Assembly (NCBI GenBank): GCA_038043285.1
Contig: JBBTCJ010000189.1
Location: forward strand, 1-7,077
Reading direction: 5' to 3'
Length of the DNA stretch: 7,077 nt
Source: JBBTCJ01 sp038043285
GTDB taxonomy: Bacteria > Planctomycetota > Phycisphaerae > UBA1845
Positions 1 to 6,795 of this stretch are shown piece by piece; within the stretch, counting starts at the first letter, position 1; each line of letters opens with the position of its first letter. Both the position numbers and the translations under genes were made by a program. A model generated the notes under the pieces. The model was not told the origin of the DNA and ran no database searches. It saw only the letters and a list, made by a program, of their open reading frames with translations.

Positions 1-34
1 CCGATGCCTGTTGCATGGACGTCGGCAATTTGAA

Positions 35-48
35 TGGACGATCGTCCA
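35..48. promoter_or_regulatory. 14-bp perfect palindrome upstream of the operon, possible operator
   Basis: The sequence tggacgatcgtcca is its own reverse complement, and it lies 40 bases before the likely start of the first gene. Its core octamer CGATCGTC (39-46) recurs at 69-76, exactly 30 bases downstream, about three helical turns. This geometry would suit a dimeric regulator, but CGATCG is not rare in GC-rich DNA and no regulator gene is in the window. I see no convincing -35/-10 pair in bases 1-88, so the operon promoter may lie outside the window. Confidence 0.25.
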
Positions 49-88
49 GGGTCAATCGACAATTCATTCGATCGTCGCTGGGCATGGA

Positions 89-3000
89 ATGAGTCCGACC
101 CCCTGGCAGTTCTTCATCGATGTCGGAGGCACCTTCACCGACGTCGTCGCGCGACGTCCGGACGGGGCGGTCGCCACGTGCAAACTGCTCAGCAGCGGCG
201 CGATTCGCGGGGAAGCCTTGTGCGGTTCCTCGCCCCATCGATTCCGTGATCTAGCCCGCGTCGGCGATCCGGATCACCTGTGGGTCGGATATCAGTTCAC
301 CCCTCTTTTCCCTGAGACTCTGACTGTCGTGGGAACGGGCGAATCCGTACCGCGACCGTCAGGGAGGAACCCGGTCGGCGGAACGGGCGAATCCGTACCG
401 CGACCGTCAGGGAGCGGCCCGACCGGGAACGGCGAGACGCAAATGGCCCCGCTCGGTGTCGGCTCTTTCCGCGTCATCGCCTTCGACGGCTTGACGGGGG
501 AGTTCACCCTCGACGGCAGCGCGGACGTCGTCGCCCAATTCCCGCCCGGCGAGGTGACTTCCTATGAGCTTCACAGCGGGGAGGAAGCGCCGGTCGTGGC
601 CATTCGGCGGCTGATGGGCCTGGGCCTCGATCGAGCGATCGGACCGGTGGAGATCCGCCTCGGAACCACCCGCGCGACCAACGCTCTGCTCGAACGAAAA
701 GGCGCTCGCGTTGCCTTCGTGACCACCGCCGGCTTCGGCGACGTCCTCAGGATCGGTTACCAGGACCGGCCCGATCTTTTCGCGCTTCAGGTTCGAAAAC
801 GAGACGAGTTGGCCGAACGCGTCATCGAGATCGACGAACGGATGGACGCCCGGGGTCGGGTGCTGAAATCACCGGACCTCGCGCGACTTCGCGAGCAGCT
901 TGAGGCGGCGAAAACGGACGGCATCGACGCCCTTGCGATCTGTTTGCTTCACGCGCACCTGAATCCCACGCACGAAGAACAGATCGCCTCCGCCGCCGAG
1001 CCGCTTGGTTTCGCGCAGGTCTCCGTCTCGTCCCGAATCTCCCGATTGGAAAAGATCGTCCCGCGCGGCGACACGACGGTGGTCGATGCCTACCTGGGCG
1101 GCGTGATTCGCGGCTACGTGGACTCGCTTCGCCGCTCGATGCCCCACGCGGCGATCCGGTTGATGACCAGCAGCGGCGGACTGATCGACGCCTCGCTCGC
1201 CTCGGGCAAGGACACCGTACTCAGCGGGCCTGCGGGGGGCGTCGTCGGCTGCGCCTACGTTACGCGGACCGCCGGGCTGGATCGCGCCATCGGGTTCGAT
1301 ATGGGCGGTACAAGCACAGACGTCTGCCGAATCGAGCCGCCTCCCGCCCCATTCGAGTATCAGCATGAGACGGTAAAGGCCGGCGTGCGACTGCAGACGC
1401 CGATGCTCGCCGTCGAGACCGTCGCCGCCGGCGGAGGAAGCCTCTGCGCGTTCGATGGGCAGAAGCTCACCGTCGGCCCGCGCAGCGCCGGCGCCGATCC
1501 TGGTCCGGCTTGCTACGGTCGCGGTGGACCGCTGACGATCACCGATGTGAACCTCGCCCTGGGACGAATCGTGCCCGGGCGCTTCCCATTCCGTTTGGAT
1601 TCCGATCGCGTGGATGCGCTGCTTGCCGGACTCGCCGACGCCGTCCACGCGGCGACGGGCGAGCGGTTCTCGCCGATCGAACTGGCTGACGGATACGTTC
1701 GAATTGCCAACGCCAACATGGCGGACGCGATTCGCAGGATATCGCTGTCCAAGGGCTACGACGTTCGCGAGTACGCCCTGACGACCTTCGGCGGCGCCGG
1801 CGGGCAGCACGCCTGCGCCATCGCTCGAATGCTTGGCGTCAGCCGAATCCTATGCAGCCCCTACGCCGGCGTGCTCAGTGCCGTGGGCATCGGGATGGCC
1901 GACGTGAAGCGCATCGCCGAACGCAGCGTGCAGACCCCGCTCACGCAGGAGGGAATCGAGGCGTTGACGCCGATCCTCGCCGCGATGATCGACGAGTTGC
2001 GAGGCTCGTTGCTGGCGGAGGGCATTGACCAGGAAACGACCGCGCCGCCGTCGCGGACCCTGGAGGTCTGCTATGTCGGCCAATCGACGCTGATTCCCGT
2101 CCGTCTGGATGCCGCGGAAACGATGCAGCGCGACTTCGAGGCCATGCACCGGCAACTGTATGGTTATCGACATGACGGACGCGCGATGGAGGTTCGCGCC
2201 GTCCGCGTCGAATGGATCGTTGCGTCACCGCGATGGGTTTCGGAAATGCCCGGTGAGCGCTCCGCGGTCCAGAGACCGCCGCACGTACCGGGCGAGCGAT
2301 CGACCCGCATGGTCGTCGATGGAGAGCGGCAGTTCGTGCCGCTTCGGCTCCGCGACGAGTTACGCGCCGGAGACGTTTTCGACGGTCCATGCGTGGTCAT
2401 CGAATCCATCAGCACGATCGTGGTGGACAAGGGTTTTCGCGTGGAAGTCCTTCCGACCGGTGACCTGCTGATGACCGACGTCGCCGGCGCGCCGCGCGAG
2501 GCGCGGGTTTCGACGAAGCTCGATCCGATCCAACTCGAGTTGTTCAACCGCCGCTTCGCCTCCGTCGCCGAGCGCATGGGCACGACGCTCCGACGAACGG
2601 CCATGTCGGTCAACGTCAAGGATCGCCTGGATTTCTCCTGCGCGGTGTTCACCGCCGGCGGTGACTTGGTGGTCAACGCCCCGCATATTCCGGTGCACCT
2701 CGGCGGCATGAGCGACTGCGTGAAATCGCTGATCGAGGACGCCCCCGACATGTCCTCGGGCGACGTCTATCTCACCAACGACCCCTTCCGCGGCGGATCG
2801 CATCTCAACGACGTGACCGTCGTCACCCCGATTCATGACCGTAGCGGAGCCAAGCTGCTCTTCTTTGTCGCCAGCCGCGCGCACCACGCCGAGATCGGCG
2901 GAAAAAAACCTGGTTCCATGCCGCCGGACTCGAAATACCTGGCCGACGAGGGCGTGTTGATCCGCGCGTGGCGCTACCTTCACGCCGGTCAAGCCGACAT

Positions 3001-4117
3001 CGACGCGCTGCGCAAGTTGTTGACCGGCGGACCGTACCCCTCGCGCCTGCCGGAAGAGAACCTCGCCGACCTCGCGGCCCAGGCGGCCGCCAACCGCACC
3101 GGCGCCGCCGATCTACTGGCCATGATCGACCGCTATGGCGACGAGGTGGTGGTCGCCTACATGAACCATATCCAGGCGGCCGCCGAGCAGAAAGCTCGAT
3201 CCGCCCTGCGGCGGATTGCCGACGGAGTTCACGCATTCGAAGACCGCATGGACGACGGCACGACCATCCGGCTCCGCATTGTGAAACGCGGCGACGAAGC
3301 GGTCTTCGATTTCTCCGGCACGTCGCCGGTCATGCCGGGCAACCTCAACGCCAACCGGGCCATCGTGACCAGCGCGGTCATGTATTGTATCCGCTGCCTG
3401 ATCGACGAGGACATCCCCCTGAACGCGGGCGTGCTGGCGCCGATTCGAATCGTGCTGCCCGAATGCTTTTTGAACCCCCGCGGCGACGCCGACGCCCGCC
3501 GCTGCCCGGCCGTGGCGGGCGGCAACGTGGAGACCTCGCAACGGATTGTCGATTGCGTCTTCGGCGCCTTCGGGACCGTCGCCGCCAGCCAGGGTACGAT
3601 GAACAACCTGCTCATCGGCAACGAGAATTTCGGGTACTATGAAACCCTATGCGGCGGCAGCGGCGCCGGTCCGACCTTCGCCGGAACCGACGGCGTGCAC
3701 ACGCACATGACCAACACCCGGCTGACCGACCCGGAGGTCTTGGAGTCGCGCTACCCGGTCCGCCTGGTGCGGTTCGCCATTCGCCTCGGTTCCGGCGGGG
3801 CAGGCGTTTTTCCCGGCGGCTGCGGCGTGATTCGGGAGATCGAGTTCCTGGAACCCCTGGAAGTGTCGATCATCAGTCAGCGGAGAACGATTCCACCGTA
3901 CGGCCTTGCGGGTGGAGATGCGGGGGCTGCGGGAATCAACCGTCTACGCCGCCGCGACGCCGCCGAAGAAATCCTTCCGCCGATCGGATCGGTGTGCGTC
4001 GAACGAGGCGATCGGCTGGTCATTGAAACTCCCGGTGGAGGAGGATGGGGAAGGCGAACGAAGAAAGGCGAATGGCGAATGGAGAATGAGAAATGGAGAA
4101 TATGGAAAGGTGAATGA
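89..4117 (+). CDS. Fused HyuA-HyuB 5-oxoprolinase (ATP-hydrolysing) / hydantoinase family protein
   Basis: The likely role is ATP-dependent opening of 5-oxoproline to glutamate in the cytoplasm. The product is 1342 residues from ATG 89. That start is preferred over ATG 11 because the conserved N-terminus begins about six residues in, with the phosphate-binding motif IDVGGTFTD (10-18); no clear ribosome binding site precedes either. The HyuA half shows GTTRATNALL (192-201), a second ATPase-type motif FDMGGTSTD (403-411) and FGGAGGQHAC (567-576). The HyuB half starts near residue 812 and has NDPFRGGSHLND (897-908), AHHAEIGG (931-938) and the family-typical C-terminal GGGGWG (1316-1321). Fusion of both halves is the layout of eukaryotic-type 5-oxoprolinase. 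Hydantoinase or acetone-carboxylase-like substrates cannot be excluded by sequence alone, but the adjacent D-glutamate cyclase genes favour 5-oxoproline. Two oddities: a repeat-derived insertion near residues 82-113, and a 21-residue basic tail after GGGGWG encoded by another repeat. Confidence 0.9.
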   Translation: MSPTPWQFFIDVGGTFTDVVARRPDGAVATCKLLSSGAIRGEALCGSSPHRFRDLARVGDPDHLWVGYQFTPLFPETLTVVGTGESVPRPSGRNPVGGTGESVPRPSGSGPTGNGETQMAPLGVGSFRVIAFDGLTGEFTLDGSADVVAQFPPGEVTSYELHSGEEAPVVAIRRLMGLGLDRAIGPVEIRLGTTRATNALLERKGARVAFVTTAGFGDVLRIGYQDRPDLFALQVRKRDELAERVIEIDERMDARGRVLKSPDLARLREQLEAAKTDGIDALAICLLHAHLNPTHEEQIASAAEPLGFAQVSVSSRISRLEKIVPRGDTTVVDAYLGGVIRGYVDSLRRSMPHAAIRLMTSSGGLIDASLASGKDTVLSGPAGGVVGCAYVTRTAGLDRAIGFDMGGTSTDVCRIEPPPAPFEYQHETVKAGVRLQTPMLAVETVAAGGGSLCAFDGQKLTVGPRSAGADPGPACYGRGGPLTITDVNLALGRIVPGRFPFRLDSDRVDALLAGLADAVHAATGERFSPIELADGYVRIANANMADAIRRISLSKGYDVREYALTTFGGAGGQHACAIARMLGVSRILCSPYAGVLSAVGIGMADVKRIAERSVQTPLTQEGIEALTPILAAMIDELRGSLLAEGIDQETTAPPSRTLEVCYVGQSTLIPVRLDAAETMQRDFEAMHRQLYGYRHDGRAMEVRAVRVEWIVASPRWVSEMPGERSAVQRPPHVPGERSTRMVVDGERQFVPLRLRDELRAGDVFDGPCVVIESISTIVVDKGFRVEVLPTGDLLMTDVAGAPREARVSTKLDPIQLELFNRRFASVAERMGTTLRRTAMSVNVKDRLDFSCAVFTAGGDLVVNAPHIPVHLGGMSDCVKSLIEDAPDMSSGDVYLTNDPFRGGSHLNDVTVVTPIHDRSGAKLLFFVASRAHHAEIGGKKPGSMPPDSKYLADEGVLIRAWRYLHAGQADIDALRKLLTGGPYPSRLPEENLADLAAQAAANRTGAADLLAMIDRYGDEVVVAYMNHIQAAAEQKARSALRRIADGVHAFEDRMDDGTTIRLRIVKRGDEAVFDFSGTSPVMPGNLNANRAIVTSAVMYCIRCLIDEDIPLNAGVLAPIRIVLPECFLNPRGDADARRCPAVAGGNVETSQRIVDCVFGAFGTVAASQGTMNNLLIGNENFGYYETLCGGSGAGPTFAGTDGVHTHMTNTRLTDPEVLESRYPVRLVRFAIRLGSGGAGVFPGGCGVIREIEFLEPLEVSIISQRRTIPPYGLAGGDAGAAGINRLRRRDAAEEILPPIGSVCVERGDRLVIETPGGGGWGRRTKKGEWRMENEKWRIWKGE
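332..427. repeat. Two-copy 35-bp direct repeat inserted in frame in the 5-oxoprolinase gene
   Basis: Identical 35-base copies lie at 332-366 and 380-414, with a period of 48 bases (16 codons), so the reading frame is kept and both copies encode GTGESVPRPSG. The second copy is flanked by a 9-bp inverted pair, cccggtcgg (370-378) and ccgaccggg (419-427). The encoded Gly/Pro/Ser-rich stretch sits between a VGYQF segment and an FRVIAFDGLTGEFTLDG segment that I would expect to be joined by a short loop in this family. It looks like a dispersed short repeat that landed in, and duplicated within, a surface loop. The reverse complement (ccctgacggtcgcgg...) resembles repeats I recall from planctomycete genomes, which I cannot check here. 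Confidence 0.8.
2250..2298. repeat. Small imperfect direct repeat with a hairpin in the HyuA C-terminal linker
   Basis: The linker before the last HyuA segment encodes PGERS twice, 13 residues apart, from similar bases near 2250-2262 and 2288-2301. Between them is a perfect 6-bp hairpin, gcggtc (2264-2269) and gaccgc (2274-2279), with a 4-base loop. The region is normally variable in this family, so it may be a second short repeat insertion or just local duplication. Its significance is weak. Confidence 0.35.
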
Positions 4118-4180
4118 CAAACGAGAGCATAGCCCGGAATCCGCAAATCCGCATTCTACATTCTTCATTCTACGTTTGCC
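4074..4180. repeat. Large imperfect inverted repeat of heptamer-like units spanning the gene 1 / gene 2 junction
   Basis: The left arm, 4074-4105, is made of ggagaat/gaatg-type units. The right arm, 4149-4180, is made of attctac/attctt-type units. The reverse complement of the right arm matches the left arm at 24 of 32 positions without gaps, and four of the eight differences would be G-U pairs in RNA, so a long stem with a 43-base loop could form. The left arm lies inside the 3' end of the oxoprolinase gene and the right arm ends three bases before the next start codon. There is no T-run typical of an intrinsic terminator. It may stabilise mRNA, attenuate transcription, or simply be a dispersed repeat. 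Confidence 0.7.
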
Positions 4181-4183
4181 GTT

Positions 4184-5944
4184 ATGAATCCGCGCATCAC
4201 GTCCATGGAGAACCTCATCGCTTCCGATCCCGGCGGACGCAACGTCTTCAGCCTGGTCGTCAGCGATCAATTACGCCTGGCCGCCCAGTCGCTGCGCCTC
4301 GCCCGGCGGGTCGCCATCGTCAGCGGGTTCTTCATTCCCGACGCCGGCGCGGGTGAAACCGACGGCCCACCCGGCGCGAAAGTCCTCGGCGACGCCCTCG
4401 GTAGACTCGGCATCGACGTCGATTACCTGACCGATCGATGGAACGCGCCGTTGTTTGCCGCGCTGGGGGTCAAACCCCAAATCGATACCTCCGACTACCT
4501 CGACCGCGTCTGCCCCACGCACCTGGTCTCCGTCGAACGCGCCGGGCGCGGACGCGACGGACGCTACCGCAATATGCGCGGCATGGACATCACCGCAACC
4601 ACCGCGCCGCTCGACGAGTTGTTCCTGCAAGCGGGGCGACGTGGGCTGACCACCATTGGCATCGGCGACGGCGGAAACGAAATCGGCATGGGAAAGGTCT
4701 TCGCCGACGCACTCGCCGCGATTCCGAATGGCAAGGACATTGCCAGCACCGTCCCCACGGATTTCTGCATCGCCGCGGGCGTTTCCAACTGGGGCGCCTA
4801 CGGCTTGGCGGGCGCGTTGTCCGTGCTCGTCGGAAGGGATCTCCTTCCCTCGGCCGGCGAATGCGCGGAAGGCATCCAACAAATCGTCCGCGACGGCGCC
4901 GCAGTCGACGGCCGCACGCATCGCCGCGAGTCTACCGTGGACGGACTGCCCCTGTCTCAGACGCTGCACATGTTGGAGAGCATCCGTGGGTTGATCACGC
5001 CATCACCGCTGGACCGCGGCCGGCCGATTGTCGCGGGCATTCTCGGCTACGGCGAAGCCGGTCGCGCCGCGGCGACGCTTCTTGCCCGCCACGGACATCG
5101 CCTGCGCATCTCCGACGAACGCGGCGTGACGCTCGAACCAGGCCTGGTCGTCGACGGCGTCGAAACCGGCGGGCATTCCATCGAGTTCCTGCACGATTGC
5201 GATCTCGTGGTCGCCAGCCCCGGCGTTCGTGCCGACAGCCCGATCATCGCCGAACTGCACCGTCACGGCGTGCCGCTGATGAGCGAGATGGAGATGGCCT
5301 ATCAACTCTGCGACCGGCAGCTCGTGGCCGTCACCGCGACCATCGGCAAGCGCACCACCGTCGAGTTGCTGCAACGCTTGTTCGAGCGCTGCGGCCGGCG
5401 ACTCTCCATCGGCGGCAATCGAGGCCGGCCGCTTTCCGCGCTGCTGACCGACGACCACGTCTCCGATCCGATTGCGTTGGCCGTGTCCAGCTTTCAACTG
5501 GAGACCGTCGTCCACTTTCGCCCGCACGTCGCGGTCATGCTCAATGTCAACGAAGCACACTTGGACCGCCACCGCTCGATTGGCGAATACGTCCGCATCA
5601 AGAGCCGCATCTTTATGAATCAGAATCCCGACGACGTGTTGATCCTGCCGTTCGATGACCTCCGCCTTCGTTCCTTGAACCGCAAACATCATGGCCGGAC
5701 GTTCTTCGTTTCGGCTCGTCAGACTGTCGATCGCGGAGCATGGTTTGACGGCGACGTCATCCTGGTCAACGTCGAGGGGGCCGTCGAGGTCATCGAGCCG
5801 AAAGCCCCCCTCGGCGAAGCGAAGCGCTACCCGTTTGCCGAAAACATCCTGGCCTCGGTGGTGGTTGCTCGGTTGTACGGACTCGACCCGGAAGGGATCG
5901 CGGCGGCCCTCAGCGATCACCCGCTGCCTGGAGAACCCTTATGA
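4184..5944 (+). CDS. D-glutamate cyclase (DUF4392) fused to a truncated MurD-like Mur-ligase module
   Basis: The product has 586 residues. Residues 1 to about 270 resemble the DUF4392 / D-glutamate cyclase family, which in mammals (DGLUCY) converts D-glutamate to 5-oxo-D-proline. Visible family motifs are GETDGPPGA (57-65), SVERAGRGRDGRYRNMRG (116-133) and GDGGNEIGMGK (161-171). Residues about 280-586 resemble MurD, the UDP-MurNAc-L-Ala:D-glutamate ligase: a Rossmann GYGEAG (288-293), SDERG (310-314), SPGV (345-348), a P-loop-like TATIGKRTT (384-392), GNRGRP (411-416), SSFQLE (435-440), HLDRH (459-463) and the lysine in RIKSRIF (K473). The protein stops where MurD would continue into its D-Glu-binding C-terminal domain, and several ATP/Mg positions are changed, so ligase activity is doubtful. 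The start is uncertain: ATG 4184 or ATG 4205 (giving MENLIASDPGGRN), neither with a good ribosome binding site. It lies 66 bases after the oxoprolinase gene and overlaps the next gene by ATGA. Confidence 0.85.
   Translation: MNPRITSMENLIASDPGGRNVFSLVVSDQLRLAAQSLRLARRVAIVSGFFIPDAGAGETDGPPGAKVLGDALGRLGIDVDYLTDRWNAPLFAALGVKPQIDTSDYLDRVCPTHLVSVERAGRGRDGRYRNMRGMDITATTAPLDELFLQAGRRGLTTIGIGDGGNEIGMGKVFADALAAIPNGKDIASTVPTDFCIAAGVSNWGAYGLAGALSVLVGRDLLPSAGECAEGIQQIVRDGAAVDGRTHRRESTVDGLPLSQTLHMLESIRGLITPSPLDRGRPIVAGILGYGEAGRAAATLLARHGHRLRISDERGVTLEPGLVVDGVETGGHSIEFLHDCDLVVASPGVRADSPIIAELHRHGVPLMSEMEMAYQLCDRQLVAVTATIGKRTTVELLQRLFERCGRRLSIGGNRGRPLSALLTDDHVSDPIALAVSSFQLETVVHFRPHVAVMLNVNEAHLDRHRSIGEYVRIKSRIFMNQNPDDVLILPFDDLRLRSLNRKHHGRTFFVSARQTVDRGAWFDGDVILVNVEGAVEVIEPKAPLGEAKRYPFAENILASVVVARLYGLDPEGIAAALSDHPLPGEPL
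5930..5934 (+). promoter_or_regulatory. Ribosome binding site for the DUF1445 gene
   Basis: GGAGA lies six bases before ATG 5941, inside the last codons of the cyclase gene. It is the only clear Shine-Dalgarno sequence among the three genes. Together with the ATGA stop/start overlap it fixes the start and points to translational coupling. Confidence 0.65.
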
Positions 5945-6774
5945 CGCACGTCGACGAGGGTTCCATCCACCCGCGCGAGTTCCGCCTCCGGTGTCGATCC
6001 GGTGTCTTCACCGGCCCGACCGCCGGCGTCTGCCGTGCGTACGTCCAAGCCAATCTCGTGGTGCTGCGTGAGAGCGTCGCCGCCGAATTTGAGGCCTTCT
6101 GTCGAGCCAATCCCGGCCCCTGCCCGCTCCTGGAGACCTTGCCCACTGGCTCGGCCGCGCCTGCGCGAATCGCCTCCGGGGCCGACCTTCGCACCGATCT
6201 GCCGCGATACCGCGTGCTTCGGTTCGGGGAGTGCGTGGAGCGCCCCACGTCGGTCGAGTCGTATTGGGATGAAGCCGCCGGCGACGGCAAAGGCGCGTTC
6301 CGCGCGTTTCTGATCGGATGTTCGTTCACCTTTGAGGACGCGCTGCTCGCCGCCGGCGTTCCCGTGCGGCACGTCGAGCAACGGTGCAACGTGCCGATGT
6401 ACCGGACGAATATTGCCTGCACGTCCGCCGGTGTGTTTCACGGTTCGCTGGTCGTCTCCATGCGCCCCATGACGCCGAGCCAGGCGGAACGTGCCGCCGG
6501 AATCACCGCTGGTCTCCCCGGCGCTCACGGCCCGCCCGTTCACCTCGGCGATCCCTCTGCGATCGGCGTCCGCGATCTCTCCCGACCCGACTACGGCGAT
6601 CCGGTGACCGTTCGACCCGGCGAAGTGCCGGTCTTCTGGGCCTGCGGCGTTACGCCGATGGAGGCCATCCTTCGCGCCAAGCTCGACCTGGCGATCACCC
6701 ACGACCCCGGCCACATGTTCGTTACCGATTTGCGCGCCGACGAACTTCCTAAAGCATTTTCCGTTTTTGCGTAG
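5941..6774 (+). CDS. DUF1445 / UPF0317 (YcsI-type) protein, putative D-glutamate cyclase partner or hydro-lyase
   Basis: The product has 277 residues, close to the usual length of about 260-270 for the UPF0317/DUF1445 family (B. subtilis YcsI type, often labelled putative hydro-lyase). Family signatures run the whole length: GPTAGVCRAYVQANLVVL (22-39), the NPGPCPLLE segment, DLRTDLPRYRV, FLIGCSFTFEDALL, VPMYRTNIAC, GSLVVSMRP, HGPPVHLGDPSAIGVRDL, VPVFWACGVTP and ITHDPGHMFVTDL near the C-terminus. No signal peptide or membrane segment is seen, so it is probably cytoplasmic. The biochemical role of stand-alone members is poorly defined, but in mammalian DGLUCY this domain is joined to DUF4392. 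Here it is the gene immediately after the DUF4392 protein, with ATGA overlap and a good ribosome binding site, so a physical or functional partnership in D-glutamate/5-oxoproline metabolism is likely. Confidence 0.92.
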   Translation: MTHVDEGSIHPREFRLRCRSGVFTGPTAGVCRAYVQANLVVLRESVAAEFEAFCRANPGPCPLLETLPTGSAAPARIASGADLRTDLPRYRVLRFGECVERPTSVESYWDEAAGDGKGAFRAFLIGCSFTFEDALLAAGVPVRHVEQRCNVPMYRTNIACTSAGVFHGSLVVSMRPMTPSQAERAAGITAGLPGAHGPPVHLGDPSAIGVRDLSRPDYGDPVTVRPGEVPVFWACGVTPMEAILRAKLDLAITHDPGHMFVTDLRADELPKAFSVFA

Positions 6775-6795
6775 CGTCGCCCTTCATGGGCGGCG
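6775..6795 (+). terminator. Stem-loop directly after the last operon gene, possible terminator
   Basis: Starting at the base after the stop codon, cgtcgccc pairs with gggcggcg (8 bp, one G-U) around a 5-base loop ttcat. Its position suits an operon terminator, but no T-run follows, so it is not a canonical intrinsic terminator. It may instead protect the 3' end of the mRNA. Confidence 0.35.

Noticed and set aside
1..33. Possible 3' end of an upstream gene (open from base 1 to a TGA at 31-33)
   Set aside because: Only ten codons are visible, with nothing recognisable; a chance open stretch is equally likely.
11..88. N-terminal extension of the oxoprolinase from ATG 11
   Set aside because: The 26 extra residues show no family similarity, and the conserved IDVGGTFTD segment begins right after the ATG at 89. 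The stretch also holds the palindrome, fitting a leader better than coding sequence.
869..1810. 313-residue open frame on the minus strand
   Set aside because: It lies wholly inside the oxoprolinase gene, has no recognisable domain, and is an antisense shadow typical of GC-rich coding DNA.
4074..4180. CRISPR array
   Set aside because: The heptamer-like units are too short and adjacent, with no spacers of uniform length and no cas genes.
4438..5658. 406-residue open frame on the plus strand in another frame
   Set aside because: It is a very Arg-rich shadow inside the cyclase/MurD-like gene, whose own frame carries clear family motifs.
5003..5920. 305-residue open frame on the minus strand
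   Set aside because: It is antisense to the MurD-like region, with no motifs and no separate regulatory signals.
5930..6100. Frameshift that might restore the missing MurD C-terminal domain
   Set aside because: The DUF1445 gene begins at the stop codon with its own ribosome binding site and family motifs, leaving no room for a third Mur-ligase domain.
5917..6714. 265-residue open frame on the minus strand
   Set aside because: It is antisense to the DUF1445 gene, which matches its family along its whole length.
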